DNA from: Buchnera aphidicola (Cinara laricifoliae)
GTDB lineage: Bacteria; Pseudomonadota; Gammaproteobacteria; Enterobacterales; Enterobacteriaceae
Reading direction: 5' to 3'
Assembly: GCF_900698945.1 (NCBI RefSeq)
Contig: NZ_LR217717.1
Location: 186,001-250,000 of the forward strand
DNA length: 64,000 bases
This document shows positions 9,630 through 20,093 of the stretch, piece by piece; within the stretch, counting starts at the first letter, position 1; the number at the start of each line of letters is the position of its first letter. The notes beneath the pieces are model-generated. The model saw only the letters and a list, made by a program, of their open reading frames with translations, made no database searches and was not told where the DNA came from. The translations under genes and the position numbers were made by a program.

Positions 9630-10126
9630 TTGATTAATATTAAAAAAAAAATATCAATAAAAAAAAAGTTTTTTTAAATAAAAAAGCAGGATATAATTTT
9701 AATATAGAAAAAACTATTGTTGCAGGTATAGTATTACAAGGTTGGGAAGTAAAATCAATTCGTTTAGGATTTGTACAAATTATAACAGGATATGTTTTTA
9801 TTGATAAAAATGAAGCATATTTAATGGGAGTAAATATTCAACCATTAGTTAATATTGCAAATTTTTGTTTATGCGAATCAGATCGTATTCGAAAGTTATT
9901 ATTAACAAAAAAAGAAATCGAAATTATAAATTTATATAATAAACAAAAAGGATATACAATTATTCCTTTAAAATTATTTTGGAAAAAATCTTGGTGTAAA
10001 ATTAAAATTGGAATTGCTAAGGGTAAAACCCTACTAGATAAACGGCTAGATAAAAAAAAACATTCTTGGAAAATTGAACAATCTACTATATATAAACGAA
10101 TATCTTTAAATAAAAAATATAATTAA
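9630..10126 (+). CDS. smpB: SmpB trans-translation factor, frame broken near 5' end
   Basis: SmpB binds tmRNA and delivers it to stalled ribosomes. Codons from 9671 onward read LNKKAGYNFNIEKT, then GWEVKSIR, and continue to the family end (KSWCKIKIGIAKGK, DKRLDKKKHSWKIEQ), covering nearly the whole E. coli protein. No ATG exists in this frame before 9824, which would cut off the first third. Instead AAGGAAAG at 9618-9625 precedes TTG at 9630, which opens MINIKKKISIKKK in the neighbouring frame and hits TAA at 9675. One extra A in the A10 run (9642-9651) or the A9 run (9659-9667) joins both parts. Transcript slippage, a sequencing error or early decay are all possible. Confidence 0.8.
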
Positions 10127-10150
10127 AAAGATTTTTAAATATAGGTTTCT

Positions 10151-10612
10151 ATGAACAAAATAAATATTGATAATTACTGGATGAAGAAAGCATTAAATCA
10201 AGCTTATTTTGGTAAAAAAAATGGTGAAATACCTATAGGATCTATTTTAATTAAAAATAATAAAATAATTAGTGCGTCATTTAATTCTTGTATTTCTCTA
10301 CTAGATACTAGTGCGCATGCTGAAATATTAGCAATAAGACAGGGCGGTAAAATATTAAAAAATTATAGGTTGTATAATACAACATTGTATGTAACACATG
10401 AACCTTGTGTAATGTGTTCTGCTGCGATTATATCTGCTAGGATATATCGTATAGTTTATGGTTCCTATAGTTCTAAAAAATATAATTTTTCTTATTTTAT
10501 GAATTTATTATACATTCATAAAATAAAACATCATCTAAAAGATATTACATCTGGAATTTTATTTCATGAATGTTCAAACTTATTAAAGGAATTTTTTAAA
10601 AAAAAAAGATAA
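10151..10612 (+). CDS. tadA: tRNA adenosine-34 deaminase
   Basis: TadA converts A34 to inosine in the anticodon of tRNA-Arg(ACG). The 153-residue product has the complete cytidine/deoxycytidylate deaminase zinc site: H56-A-E58 and PCVMC with C86 and C89. The family sequence NNKIISASFNSCISLLDTSAHAE corresponds to the substrate pocket region ([22 protein letters not shown] in E. coli). It begins 24 bp after smpB and converges on acpS with 19 bp between the stops. Confidence 0.96.
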   Translation: MNKINIDNYWMKKALNQAYFGKKNGEIPIGSILIKNNKIISASFNSCISLLDTSAHAEILAIRQGGKILKNYRLYNTTLYVTHEPCVMCSAAIISARIYRIVYGSYSSKKYNFSYFMNLLYIHKIKHHLKDITSGILFHECSNLLKEFFKKKR

Positions 10613-10631
10613 TTAGGATTAAAAAATTTAT

Positions 10632-11012
10632 TTAATTTTCTAGTATAACAATTGATTGGGTATATTTATCTGTATTTGTAATACTTAAAAAAATTTTTTG
10701 TACTTTTAATATTTTTAATATTTTTGTGATATATCCAAACATATTTATTTTAGGTTTTCCATATATATCATATATTACTTCACAGTTTTTTAAAAACATA
10801 TTTTTATATATTCCTAATCCTACTGCTTTAGCAGCTGCTTCTTTTGCTGTGAATGTTTTAGCTAAAAATCTTTCTTTATTATGTATATTTTTATATACAT
10901 ATAATTCATTTGTTGATAAAATTTTTTTCGGTATTGCTATACCGTAATTAAAAATCAATTTTTTAAATCGTATGATGTTAATCATATCTATCCCGATACC
11001 TATTATTGACAT
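10632..11012 (-). CDS. acpS: Holo-[acyl-carrier-protein] synthase
   Basis: AcpS moves 4'-phosphopantetheine from CoA to apo-ACP. The 126-residue product has both signature blocks of the family: GIGIDMINIIRF at the N-terminus (metal Asp) and FTAKEAAAKAVGLGI with the metal-binding Glu. An open frame begins at a GTG at 11018, but an AAGG about 6 bases before the ATG at 11012 makes that ATG the better start. It closes the lepA-lepB-rnc-era-acpS cluster. In E. coli recO and pdxJ lie between era and acpS; here the gap is 38 bp and both are missing from this position. Confidence 0.95.
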   Translation of the reverse strand: MSIIGIGIDMINIIRFKKLIFNYGIAIPKKILSTNELYVYKNIHNKERFLAKTFTAKEAAAKAVGLGIYKNMFLKNCEVIYDIYGKPKINMFGYITKILKILKVQKIFLSITNTDKYTQSIVILEN

Positions 11013-11050
11013 AATCACCTTTATTGTTACATAAATTATAAAAACTATAA

Positions 11051-11893
11051 TTATTTAATTTTTACTAACATTTTAAGATTAATTTTTTTCATTAAAAACT
11101 TTTCTATTTTATTTTTTGATCTTTTATTACATTGATTTATTTTTTCTCCTTTATGTCCAATAATAATTTTTTTGTGTCTTTTATTTTTAACAAATATAAT
11201 ACTATATATAAAATATTTTTTGTTTATTTGCTCATATAAATTAGAAATTTCTATTTTAAAAGAATATACTAATTCTTTATTTAGAAGGTTCATTAAAGTA
11301 TTTCGAATTATTTCTGTAATTAAAAATTTTTTAGTACAATTAGTTTTTTTAGTGTATATATATTTATGAGGTGATATTGGTAATTTTTTATTAATATAAA
11401 TTAATAAATCTTTTAAATAAATATTTTTTTTAGCTGAAATTAAAAAAATCTCATGATTTAAATTAAATTGATTTATTTTATGAATAAATGGTAATAATAA
11501 TTTTTTTTCTTTAATACAATCAATTTTGTTAATAACCAATATATAGTTATTATTATATTTTTTAATATATTCTAATAATTTTATTTCCTCATTATTCCAA
11601 ATAAAACAATTAATTATAAAAATAATTATATGTGCTTCATGTATTAAATTAAATGTATCACGTAATTTTTTTTTTTCTGTACTACTATATTTATATTTTA
11701 TTCCGGGTGAATCAATTAATTCAAATTGTGTTAATTGATTAGTATAAATTCCAGTAATATGTGTCTGAGTTGTATTCGGTTTACGTGAAGTTATAGAAAT
11801 ATTTGAATTAATTAATTGATTTAATAAAGTGGATTTTCCTACATTAGTTCGACCTACAATTAAAATTTTTCCAAAAACATTTTTTTTTTTCAT
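11051..11893 (-). CDS. era: GTPase Era (16S rRNA/30S assembly)
   Basis: Era is an essential GTPase that binds the 3' end of 16S rRNA. The 280-residue product has the GTPase domain with G1 GRTNVGKS at residues 14-21, G3 DSPG at 61-64, G4 NKID at 122-125 and G5 SAK at 153-155. Its C-terminal KH domain contains the [11 protein letters not shown] loop. E. coli Era is 301 residues; the linker before the KH domain is shorter here. It starts 7 bp after the rnc stop, so the two are probably cotranscribed as in other enterobacteria. Confidence 0.96.
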   Translation of the reverse strand: MKKKNVFGKILIVGRTNVGKSTLLNQLINSNISITSRKPNTTQTHITGIYTNQLTQFELIDSPGIKYKYSSTEKKKLRDTFNLIHEAHIIIFIINCFIWNNEEIKLLEYIKKYNNNYILVINKIDCIKEKKLLLPFIHKINQFNLNHEIFLISAKKNIYLKDLLIYINKKLPISPHKYIYTKKTNCTKKFLITEIIRNTLMNLLNKELVYSFKIEISNLYEQINKKYFIYSIIFVKNKRHKKIIIGHKGEKINQCNKRSKNKIEKFLMKKINLKMLVKIK

Positions 11894-11900
11894 TATTATA

Positions 11901-12581
11901 TCATTCTACCTCTAATCGAATTAATGCATTTTGAGCAGCATCTTGTTCAGCTTTTCTACGACTAGCTCCAATTCCGATTAATATTTCTGATAAACCGTTT
12001 ATTTTACAATAAATAGTAAAAATTTGATTATGTGCAGCACCATATATTTGTCCAATATTATATACAGGTAATGGAAAATGTTTTGATTGTAAAAATTCTT
12101 GTAGTCTAGTTTTTGGATCTTTTTTTGTACCAATAGGACTCATTTTTATAAAACGGGTTTTATACCATTGTAAAACTATTTTTTCTACAGTATATATATT
12201 GCTATCTAAAAATATACTAGCTATTACAGCTTCTATAGCATTAGCTAATATTGACTCTCGTTTGAATCCTCCGCTTTTCTTCTCTCCATGACCTAACTTA
12301 AGATAACTACCTAATGAAAATTCAGATGCAATTTCAGCTAACGTATTACCTCGTACTAATGTTGCACGCATTCTACTCATTCCTCCTTCATTTACCTTAG
12401 GAAAATGATGATATAATGCTTTTGCTATAATAAAACTAAGAATTGAATCTCCTAAAAATTCTAATCGTTCATTATGTTGCGTACTAGCACTTCTATGTGT
12501 TAAAGCATGTTTTAATAATGATACATTAGTAAATGTATAACCAATAAATTGTTGTAGTTTATTCATCACTATTGAATTCAT
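11901..12581 (-). CDS. rnc: Ribonuclease III
   Basis: RNase III cuts double-stranded RNA and releases pre-16S and pre-23S. The 226-residue product aligns end to end with E. coli. It has the signature [10 protein letters not shown] at 37-46 with E38, E41 and D45, E117 in the second metal site, and a C-terminal dsRNA-binding domain ending [16 protein letters not shown]. The residue at 114, Asp in E. coli, is Asn here (ILANAIEA). The protein is better conserved than most neighbours. Its natural target, the 16S leader/trailer stem, is preserved in this window. It precedes era by 7 bp. Confidence 0.97.
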   Translation of the reverse strand: MNSIVMNKLQQFIGYTFTNVSLLKHALTHRSASTQHNERLEFLGDSILSFIIAKALYHHFPKVNEGGMSRMRATLVRGNTLAEIASEFSLGSYLKLGHGEKKSGGFKRESILANAIEAVIASIFLDSNIYTVEKIVLQWYKTRFIKMSPIGTKKDPKTRLQEFLQSKHFPLPVYNIGQIYGAAHNQIFTIYCKINGLSEILIGIGASRRKAEQDAAQNALIRLEVE

Positions 12582-12667
12582 ACGACACCGATTAAAAATT
12601 AGAATAATAATATATTTATTAAAAATAAAATATTATTATATTTAATATACATAATTTATAAAATATT

Positions 12668-13561
12668 TTATAAAATTTTCTGAAAAATTCTATGAAAGCG
12701 TATTTTTTTTAGCCAATTTTTATTACTAATATCTATACTAAACCATATATACTTAGCTTTTCCTAAAATATGTTTTTTTGAAATTAAACCCCAAAATCTA
12801 CTATCTGAACTTTTATCGCGATTATCACCTATTACAAAATATTTATTATCAGGAATAATCCATGTCCATTTTTTTTGTTTATTAGACTGTTTATATAGTG
12901 GATGTAAAAAATTTTTCATTCCATGAATAATTAATATATTATGTATATTTTTTTTAAATTTTTCCTGATATTGTTCAATTTTTAATGAACGATATGTATT
13001 TATGTAGCGATTATTAAAATTTTTATTATTTGGAATCAAATTATTTGAAATAATATTTATATCAATTTTTTTTCGAGGGAAAAATATATATTTAGTATTT
13101 TTTTTTGTTATAACGTATATTATTTTTTTGAAAGGATTATAAGTCACAGTATCTCCTGGCATACCTATAATTCGTTTAATATATTTTGAAGTACAATCAT
13201 TAGGTGATTGAAATATGATAATATCATTTCTTTTAGGTTGATAACTTTGTATCATGATATTTTTTTTATATACATTATTTGTAATATAAGAAAATTTCTG
13301 GATTATGATATAATCACCAGAAAGTAATGTAGGATTCATTGAATTATAAAAAATTTTAAACGGCTCATAAGCCAAAAATCTAATGATACATATTAAGACC
13401 ATAATAGGGAAAATATAATTTATATTGTTTGATAATATTTTATTATACATATTTTTTTTTTTAAAAAAATTAAAATAAGAACTACTGATATAATAAAATA
13501 CCCAAAAAATACCTATTATTCCAGTAACTATAATTAGTGCATATTGCTTTAAAAATTCCAT
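12668..13561 (-). CDS. lepB: Signal peptidase I
   Basis: LepB removes signal peptides from exported proteins at the periplasmic face of the inner membrane. The 297-residue product (324 in E. coli) has two membrane segments near residues 7-27 and 48-66. The catalytic Ser is S74 in NSMNPTLLSGD and the general base Lys is K129 in KYIKRIIGMPGD. The conserved GDNRD box is at 245-249, followed by SSDSRFWG. E. coli has GSM before the catalytic Ser; here it is NSM. It lies 22 bp after lepA and upstream of rnc, the standard lepA-lepB-rnc-era order. Confidence 0.96.
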   Translation of the reverse strand: MEFLKQYALIIVTGIIGIFWVFYYISSSYFNFFKKKNMYNKILSNNINYIFPIMVLICIIRFLAYEPFKIFYNSMNPTLLSGDYIIIQKFSYITNNVYKKNIMIQSYQPKRNDIIIFQSPNDCTSKYIKRIIGMPGDTVTYNPFKKIIYVITKKNTKYIFFPRKKIDINIISNNLIPNNKNFNNRYINTYRSLKIEQYQEKFKKNIHNILIIHGMKNFLHPLYKQSNKQKKWTWIIPDNKYFVIGDNRDKSSDSRFWGLISKKHILGKAKYIWFSIDISNKNWLKKIRFHRIFQKIL

Positions 13562-13583
13562 ATATAATTTCTCGCATGATTTT

Positions 13584-15374
13584 TTATTTAACTTGTAATA
13601 TTGAAAAAAATATTTCTTGAGGAATTTTTACATTTCCTATTATTTTCATTCGTTTTTTTCCTTTTTTTTGTTTTTGTAACAATTTCTTTTTGCGACTAAT
13701 ATCTCCTCCATAACATTTTGATAATACATTTTTTCTTAATTGTTTAATATTAGCTCTAGAAACAATACTATTTTCAATAGAAGCTTGAATAGGTACGTTA
13801 AACTGATGTCTTGGTATTATTTTTTTAATTTTTTCTATTATTTTTTTAGCAATTTGAATAGAATTTTTTCTATGACAAATTGAAGATAATGCATCTATTT
13901 TTATTGAATTAATTAATATATCGATTTTAACTAAATCACTTTTTTTAAAACCAATAGAATTGTATTCTAACGAAGCGTATCCACTTGATATAGATTTTAA
14001 TTGATCAAAAAAATCAGAAATTACTTCTGATAATGGAATTTCATATTGAATAATTGTTTTTTTATTATGATATATTAAATTTTTTTGTATTCCTCTTTTC
14101 TTAATACATAAATTAATAATTTCTCCAATATATTTAGTAGGAGTTAAAATATTACAAAACGCTATTGGTTCTCTAATTTCGAAAATACAATGATTATCAG
14201 GAAATTTTATAGGATTATCTAAATAAACTTTTCTTTTATCTTTTAGAAGTATTACCTCATAAATAACTGTAGGCGCTGTAATGATTATTTTTATATTATA
14301 TTCTCTTTCTAAACGCGACTGAATAATTTCCATATGTAATATACCTAAAAATCCGCATCTAAAACCAAAACCTAATGCTTGTGAGTTTTCAGGCTCATAA
14401 AACAAAGAAGAATCATTTAATCTTAACTTATATAAAGCTTCTTTAAATTGAATATATTGATTACTTTTAATAGGAAATAAACCAGCATATATTTTTGGTT
14501 TAATTTTTTTAAATCCTAATAATGGTTTACTAGCTGGATTAACAAAAGAAGTAATTGTTTCACCTACTAGTATAGAGCGAATGTTTTTAATTCCACAAAT
14601 TATCCATCCTACTTCACCAGAATATAAAATAGATTTTAAAATTCGTTTAGGGGTAAAAATTCCTATTTGATCAACTTGATATACTTCTTTAGTTCTCATA
14701 ATTAAGATTTTATCTTTAACTTTTATAAATCCGTTTTTTACACGCACTAAAGATACTATACCTAAATATTTATCAAACCAAGAATCAATAACTAAAGCTT
14801 GTAAAGAATTAGAATAATTCCCTATTGGAGCTGGTATTACAGTTATTATTTTTTCTAATAAATCTGATACTCCTTCACCTGTTTTTGCAGAACATAAAAT
14901 AATGTCTTTAGTAGAAATACCGATAATATCTTGTATATCTTTGCAAACTTGATTAGGCCTAGCATTAGGTAAATCAATTTTATTTAAAACAGGTAAAATA
15001 GCTAATTTCATTTTTAGAGCACTATGACAATTAGCAATAGTTTGCGCTTGAACACCTTGAGCTGCATCCACCACTAATAAAGCGCCTTCACATGCTGATA
15101 ATGCACGTGATACTTCATATGCAAAGTTAACATGTCCTGGTGTATCAATAAAATTTAAGAAAAAACTTTTTCCTATTTGAGATTTATATTTAATAGTTAC
15201 GCTTTGAGCCTTAATAGTAATACCACGTTCTCGTTCTAATTCCATAGTATCTAAAACTTGTTCTGACATCTCTCTTTTAGAAAGACCTCCACACATTTGT
15301 ATTAATCGATCAGATAGAGTAGATTTACCGTGATCTATATGAGCAATAATAGAAAAATTTCTTATGTATTTCAT
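13584..15374 (-). CDS. lepA: Elongation factor 4 (LepA)
   Basis: LepA is a ribosome-bound translational GTPase thought to assist initiation, 30S maturation or back-translocation. The 596-residue product is full length (599 in E. coli). It has the P-loop AHIDHGKST at 11-19, [18 protein letters not shown] and SAKTGEGV, then domains II, III and V and the LepA-specific C-terminal domain ([20 protein letters not shown]). It is first in the minus-strand cluster leading to acpS and divergent from mnmA across 337 bp. Confidence 0.98.
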   Translation of the reverse strand: MKYIRNFSIIAHIDHGKSTLSDRLIQMCGGLSKREMSEQVLDTMELERERGITIKAQSVTIKYKSQIGKSFFLNFIDTPGHVNFAYEVSRALSACEGALLVVDAAQGVQAQTIANCHSALKMKLAILPVLNKIDLPNARPNQVCKDIQDIIGISTKDIILCSAKTGEGVSDLLEKIITVIPAPIGNYSNSLQALVIDSWFDKYLGIVSLVRVKNGFIKVKDKILIMRTKEVYQVDQIGIFTPKRILKSILYSGEVGWIICGIKNIRSILVGETITSFVNPASKPLLGFKKIKPKIYAGLFPIKSNQYIQFKEALYKLRLNDSSLFYEPENSQALGFGFRCGFLGILHMEIIQSRLEREYNIKIIITAPTVIYEVILLKDKRKVYLDNPIKFPDNHCIFEIREPIAFCNILTPTKYIGEIINLCIKKRGIQKNLIYHNKKTIIQYEIPLSEVISDFFDQLKSISSGYASLEYNSIGFKKSDLVKIDILINSIKIDALSSICHRKNSIQIAKKIIEKIKKIIPRHQFNVPIQASIENSIVSRANIKQLRKNVLSKCYGGDISRKKKLLQKQKKGKKRMKIIGNVKIPQEIFFSILQVK

Positions 15375-15711
15375 AATATAACTAATATACCATTTTATTT
15401 GTACTTTATTTTAAATATATTTTATTATATAGAATATATATTATTATTCTAAATATTTTATTAATAAAAATACTTTAAATAAAAATATTATATATATAAT
15501 ATACAATAAATAAAAAATATAATATATGATATATATATTATATATAACTAATTATTATAGTAAATTTCTATTTACTGGTTTATTTATTAAATATATTGCA
15601 ACATACAATATATAATACAACTATTAATTAATTATCTTAATAAAAAAAATATTATTTATATATAAAATTATTATATTTAATTTAAAATAAATACAATGGC
15701 GTGATAGTAAT
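15375..15711. other. Intergenic, divergent lepA/mnmA
   Basis: AT-rich spacer without a coding sequence. It should hold the promoters of lepA (minus) and mnmA (plus). I see only alternating AT runs and short inverted repeats around 15480-15545, and no hexamer pair good enough to call. Confidence 0.75.
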
Positions 15712-16815
15712 ATGAAAAAAAAAAAAGTTATTTTGGCTATGTCAGGAGGAGTAGATTCTTCAGTTTCAGCATGGCTTTTGTTAAAAAAAGGATACCATGT
15801 AGAAGGTTTATTTATGAAAAATTGGGATGAAGATGATTCTAATCATTATTGTTCTGCTAAAGAAGATTTTAATGATGCAAAATCAATATGTAAACATTTA
15901 GGTATTTTATTACATACTATTAATTTTTCAACTGAATATTGGGAAAAAGTATTTAAAAGTTTTATTTTAGAGTATAAAAAAGGACGTACTCCTAATCCAG
16001 ATGTTTTATGTAATAAAATTATAAAATTTAATATTTGTTTAAACTTTACTTTTAAATGTTTACAAGCAAATTATTTTGCAACAGGTCATTATGCTAAAAT
16101 TAAAAAAAAAAAAAATAAATATTATTTATATAGAGCTATAGATAATAATAAAGATCAAAGTTATTTTTTATATACTTTAAAATCACAAATTTTATCAAAA
16201 ATAATTTTTCCGTTATCTAATATAAAAAAAAAACAAACACGTAAAATAGCTAAAAAAATAAAATTATGCGTATACAAAAAAAAAGATTCAACCGGTATTT
16301 GTTTTATTCAACCAAAAAAATTTAATCTATTTTTAAATCAATATATTCCATATAAGGTAGGAAAAATATTAACCATGTCAGGAGAATTTTTAGGATTACA
16401 TTGCGGATATGAATATTATACTATTGGTCAAAGAAAGGGATTAAAAATTGGTGGAAAAAAAAATAAAAATATGTATCCTTGGTATGTAGTTAAAAAAAAT
16501 ATCAAATTAAATATTATTTTAGTTGTACAAGGATCTAATAATCCATATTTATTATCATATGGATTTTTAACAAAAAAAATTCACTGGATTAACCAGATAT
16601 CACATAATTTAAAAGTTAAATGTTTAGTACAAATTCGACATCAACATAGACCCATAATATGTTATATATATTTGAAAACTAAAAATAGTTACATTCAAAT
16701 ATTTTTTGATAAACCAATAGAAAATATCACACCTGGACAATCTGCGGTTTTTTATAATCATGAAAAATGTATAGGAGGTTCTATTATATGTAAAAATATC
16801 CCATATTTACCATAG
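15712..16815 (+). CDS. mnmA: tRNA-specific 2-thiouridylase MnmA
   Basis: MnmA puts sulfur on U34 of tRNA-Lys, -Glu and -Gln, using sulfur relayed from IscS. The 367-residue product has the PP-loop SGGVDSS at 11-17, family block [11 protein letters not shown], and both catalytic cysteines: C100 in NPDVLCNK and C197 in STGICFIQ. The C-terminal beta domain contains [10 protein letters not shown]. coli MnmA is 368 residues. The start ATG is followed by a long Lys-coding A-run. It is monocistronic in appearance, with an AT-rich gap and tandem repeat before fabI. Confidence 0.97.
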   Translation: MKKKKVILAMSGGVDSSVSAWLLLKKGYHVEGLFMKNWDEDDSNHYCSAKEDFNDAKSICKHLGILLHTINFSTEYWEKVFKSFILEYKKGRTPNPDVLCNKIIKFNICLNFTFKCLQANYFATGHYAKIKKKKNKYYLYRAIDNNKDQSYFLYTLKSQILSKIIFPLSNIKKKQTRKIAKKIKLCVYKKKDSTGICFIQPKKFNLFLNQYIPYKVGKILTMSGEFLGLHCGYEYYTIGQRKGLKIGGKKNKNMYPWYVVKKNIKLNIILVVQGSNNPYLLSYGFLTKKIHWINQISHNLKVKCLVQIRHQHRPIICYIYLKTKNSYIQIFFDKPIENITPGQSAVFYNHEKCIGGSIICKNIPYLP

Positions 16816-16907
16816 CCAAAAATATTAATTTATCGATATAAAATATTATTAAATTAAATATTCAATATATTAATTATATACTTTAAAATATATTTATGTT
16901 AAATATA

Positions 16908-16967
16908 TTTAAAATATAAAAATATATATTTAAAATATAAAAATATATATTTTAAATATAAAAATTA
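16908..16967. repeat. 21-bp tandem repeat, mnmA-fabI gap
   Basis: The 21-base unit TTTAAAATATAAAAATATAT(A) occurs perfectly at 16908-16928 and 16929-16949, with a third degenerate copy to about 16967. It lies about 28 bp before the fabI start. It looks like replication slippage in AT-rich DNA; copy number may vary between strains. Confidence 0.85.
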
Positions 16968-16995
16968 TAATTATAATATAGGTATATATATACAG

Positions 16996-17757
16996 ATGGC
17001 TTTTTTAAAGAATAAAAATATTTTAATTTTTGGCGTTAAGAACCACTTTTCCATCGCATGGGGTATTGCTATGGCGATGCATAAACAAAAAGCTAAATTA
17101 GCATTTGTCTATCATAATATAAAATCTAAAAAAAAAATAATGTTACTTGCAAAAAAAGTTCAATCTAAAATTATTTTAGAATGTGACATTAATTCAGATC
17201 AGTCGATCAATCAATTATTTAAAAATTTATCTAAAATATGGAATACGTTAGATGGAATAGTACACTCCGTTGCATATGTACCAATATTACAATTGAACAA
17301 AAATTATATTAAAGTAATTAATCGTAAAAATTTTTTAAACGCGCATGAAACCAATTCATTTAGTTTAGTAGCTATTGCGCAAGTAGCTGAAAAATTTCTT
17401 AATAGTGAATCAGCTATTTTAACTTTATCATATATAGGAGCCGTAAGATACATTCCTTATTATAATATAATGGGTGTTGCAAAAGCATCATTAGAAGCTA
17501 ATGTTAGGTATTTATCTGCTTCTATAGGAAAAAATATACGAGTTAATGCAATTTCAGCTGGACCGATTAAAACAACAGCTTCTTATGGAATAAAAAATTT
17601 CAAAAAAATTATAACTATTAGTAAAGATAATTCTTTATTACATAAAAATATAACTATTCAAGAAATTGGAGATGTTGCAGCATTTTTATGTTCCAATTTA
17701 TCTCGTGGTATTACTGGACAAGTTATATATGTGGATACCGGTAATAATATTGTTTAA
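16996..17757 (+). CDS. fabI: Enoyl-ACP reductase FabI
   Basis: FabI carries out the last reduction of each fatty acid elongation cycle using NADH. The 253-residue product is an SDR-fold protein with the divergent FabI nucleotide site (IFGVKNHFSIAWGIA), HSVAY, Y146 in LTLSYIGA, Y156 and K163 in YYNIMGVAKASLEANVRY, and NAISAGPIKT. These match E. coli catalytic residue numbering. The C-terminal ~8 residues of the 262-residue E. coli protein are missing, without loss of a known catalytic residue. rnb follows 122 bp later. Confidence 0.97.
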   Translation: MAFLKNKNILIFGVKNHFSIAWGIAMAMHKQKAKLAFVYHNIKSKKKIMLLAKKVQSKIILECDINSDQSINQLFKNLSKIWNTLDGIVHSVAYVPILQLNKNYIKVINRKNFLNAHETNSFSLVAIAQVAEKFLNSESAILTLSYIGAVRYIPYYNIMGVAKASLEANVRYLSASIGKNIRVNAISAGPIKTTASYGIKNFKKIITISKDNSLLHKNITIQEIGDVAAFLCSNLSRGITGQVIYVDTGNNIV

Positions 17758-17774
17758 TTATATATAAATATATT

Positions 17775-17832
17775 AGTCAATTTTTTATATATTTAATTTT
17801 AATAAAATTTAATTATATATAAAATATTGACT
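17775..17832 (+). terminator. Long imperfect hairpin after fabI
   Basis: AGTCAAT (17775-17781) pairs with ATTGACT (17826-17832), and TTTTATATAT (17783-17792) pairs with ATATATAAAA (17815-17824), leaving an AT-rich inner part that pairs with bulges. It is placed to end fabI transcripts. Its 3' arm contains the -35 of the proposed rnb promoter, so the terminator and the next promoter overlap. Confidence 0.55.
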
Positions 17833-17854
17833 GAATTCCATATCTTTTCATAAT
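17827..17854 (+). promoter_or_regulatory. Candidate rnb promoter
   Basis: TTGACT at 17827-17832 and CATAAT at 17849-17854 are 16 bases apart and 26 bp before the rnb ATG. The hexamers match sigma70 consensus at 5 of 6 each. The start would give a very short leader. Confidence 0.5.
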
Positions 17855-17879
17855 AATAACATTATTAGGTTATAATATT

Positions 17880-19829
17880 ATGTTTCAAAATAATCCTTTA
17901 CTTATAAAATTAAAAAAAAAGTTACACCAAAAAAAACTTAAAGTGGAAGGAATTGTAAAAAGTACTATAAGAGGTTTTGGTTTTTTAGAAGTAGATTCTC
18001 AAACTACATATTTTATTCCTCCTCAAAATATGAAAAAAGTTATCCATGGAGATAAAATTATAGGGTCCGTTGAAATAAAAAATAATAGAGAAATTATATG
18101 TCCAAAAAAATTAATAGAACCATTTTTAAAAAAATTTATAGGATCAATATATAAAAAAAATAACTTTATTTGCATACAATCAATTTATCCATATGTACGT
18201 GATGTATATTTTTATAATTATAAAACGTCTATTGTAAGATCTTGGAAAAACGGTGATTGGATAACAGCAGAGTTAAAACAACATAGTTTACGTGATAAAA
18301 AATGTTTTAGTGTAAATATATTAGAATTTATTTCTGAACAAGATAATCCGCTATCACCATGGTATGTAATTTTATCGCGATATAATTTAGAAAAAAAATC
18401 ACCAATAGTAAATTTTTTAAATTTATCACCTGATAATATCTCTAATAATAATCGTGTTGATTTAACATGTTTAGATTTTATTACAATTGATAATTGCTAT
18501 ACTAAAGATATAGATGATGCTCTTTTTGTAGAAGAAATTAGTACAAATAAATTAGCTCTTACAGTAGCTATTGCAGATCCTACAGAATATATACCGGTAA
18601 ATGCTGAAATAGATAATATAGCTAAAAAACGTATTTTTACAAATTATTTACCAGGATTAAATATATCTATGTTACCTAAAAAACTATCTGAGGATATTTG
18701 TTCTTTAAAACCATATGTAAAACGACCAGTATTAGCATGTAGAATAATAATTGATAATAATGGTTATATTATAATGCAAAAAACAGAGTTTTTTTTAGCA
18801 TGGATAAAATCTCAAGGTAAATTATCTTATGATAACGTATCTAATTGGCTAGAACAATCAGGTGATTGGCGACCATATAACAAGAATATTGAAAAACAAA
18901 TACTTTTATTAAATAAAATATATAAAATTAGAAATTTTTGGAGAAAAAAAAACGCTTTAATATTTAAAGATCGTCCAGAATATCGTTTTCATTTATCTAA
19001 AAAATGGGAAATATTAAATATTTCTATAGAAAATAGAAGAATAGCTCATAAAATAATTGAAGAATCTATGATTTCAGCTAATATTTGTGCTGCTAATTTT
19101 TTAGAAAAAAAATTAGGATATGGTTTGTACCATACACATATTGGATTTGATACTTTTAATGCTAAAAATGCTGTTAATTTTTTAAAAAAATATAATATTT
19201 TTTATACTTCAGAAGAAGTTATGACTTTATCTGGATTTTGTCAATTAAAAAGATCATTAGATGAATTATCAGATGAATATGTAAATTATAGAATACGTCG
19301 ATTTCAATCTTTTGGAGAAATTAGTTTATTTTCTAAACCTCATTTTTCCTTAGGACTTAATTCTTATGCAACTTGGACATCTCCAATTAGAAAATATAGT
19401 GATATGATAAATCATCGATTAATAAAATCAATAATCAACAAATCTAATAATATTGCGCCTCCTAACAACACCTTATTATCTCATATTAATGATCGAAAAA
19501 GAAAAAATAGAATGGCTGCTAGAGATATAGAAGAATGGTTATATATGAAATTTTTTTACTCAATAAAATACGAAAATGAACATTATCAAGCAGATATTGT
19601 TGATATTTCTAGAGGCGGAATACATGCTCGTTTATTAAATACTGGTGCATTTATATTTATTCCTTCTACATATATACACAACGTTCATCATGAGATACTA
19701 TGTCATTCAGAATATGGAGTAATATACATAAAAAATAAAATTTATTATCGAGTCTCAGATAATATTACTGTACGTTTATTATTTATTAATAATGATACTA
19801 AAAAAATTATTGCATCTTTAGTTCATTAA
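17880..19829 (+). CDS. rnb: Exoribonuclease II
   Basis: RNase II degrades single-stranded RNA from the 3' end, one of the main mRNA decay enzymes. The 649-residue product (644 in E. coli) has N-terminal cold-shock domains, the catalytic RNB domain with D204, D210, D212 and D213 in TIDNCYTKDIDDALF, the block SPIRKYSDMINHRL, and a C-terminal S1 domain (from about residue 560). There are no internal stops. lipB follows after 264 bp, with a hairpin in between. Confidence 0.97.
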   Translation: MFQNNPLLIKLKKKLHQKKLKVEGIVKSTIRGFGFLEVDSQTTYFIPPQNMKKVIHGDKIIGSVEIKNNREIICPKKLIEPFLKKFIGSIYKKNNFICIQSIYPYVRDVYFYNYKTSIVRSWKNGDWITAELKQHSLRDKKCFSVNILEFISEQDNPLSPWYVILSRYNLEKKSPIVNFLNLSPDNISNNNRVDLTCLDFITIDNCYTKDIDDALFVEEISTNKLALTVAIADPTEYIPVNAEIDNIAKKRIFTNYLPGLNISMLPKKLSEDICSLKPYVKRPVLACRIIIDNNGYIIMQKTEFFLAWIKSQGKLSYDNVSNWLEQSGDWRPYNKNIEKQILLLNKIYKIRNFWRKKNALIFKDRPEYRFHLSKKWEILNISIENRRIAHKIIEESMISANICAANFLEKKLGYGLYHTHIGFDTFNAKNAVNFLKKYNIFYTSEEVMTLSGFCQLKRSLDELSDEYVNYRIRRFQSFGEISLFSKPHFSLGLNSYATWTSPIRKYSDMINHRLIKSIINKSNNIAPPNNTLLSHINDRKRKNRMAARDIEEWLYMKFFYSIKYENEHYQADIVDISRGGIHARLLNTGAFIFIPSTYIHNVHHEILCHSEYGVIYIKNKIYYRVSDNITVRLLFINNDTKKIIASLVH

Positions 19830-19964
19830 AATGTTATCAATATTATTAACAATAATATTTATGATAAAATAAATCTTATTGAATAAAATTTATTAATATC
19901 AACATATTTTTATAACTATAAAAATAATAATTTAAATATAATAATTTTAATTATTAAATAATTT

Positions 19965-19985
19965 TAGTTATAGTTACTATAACTA
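19965..19985 (+). terminator. Hairpin downstream of rnb
   Basis: TAGTTATAGT (19965-19974) and ACTATAACTA (19976-19985) are perfect inverted repeats around one base, so an actual hairpin would have about 8 pairs and a small loop. A further partial copy (TATATAGTTATATTTTA) follows. It lies about 135 bp after the rnb stop and about 110 bp before lipB. Confidence 0.4.
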
Positions 19986-20093
19986 TATAGTTATATTTTA
20001 TTTATAGTAATTATTATTAATCCATATCATTTTAAATGTACAATATATTTTATAAAAATAATAGTAATATAAAAATAAAATTTTTAAAATAAA

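Noticed and set aside
9824-10126. smpB starting at ATG 9824 as a complete short gene
   Set aside because: Conserved SmpB residues extend upstream in the same frame to about 9671, so this start would remove the first third of the RNA-binding domain.
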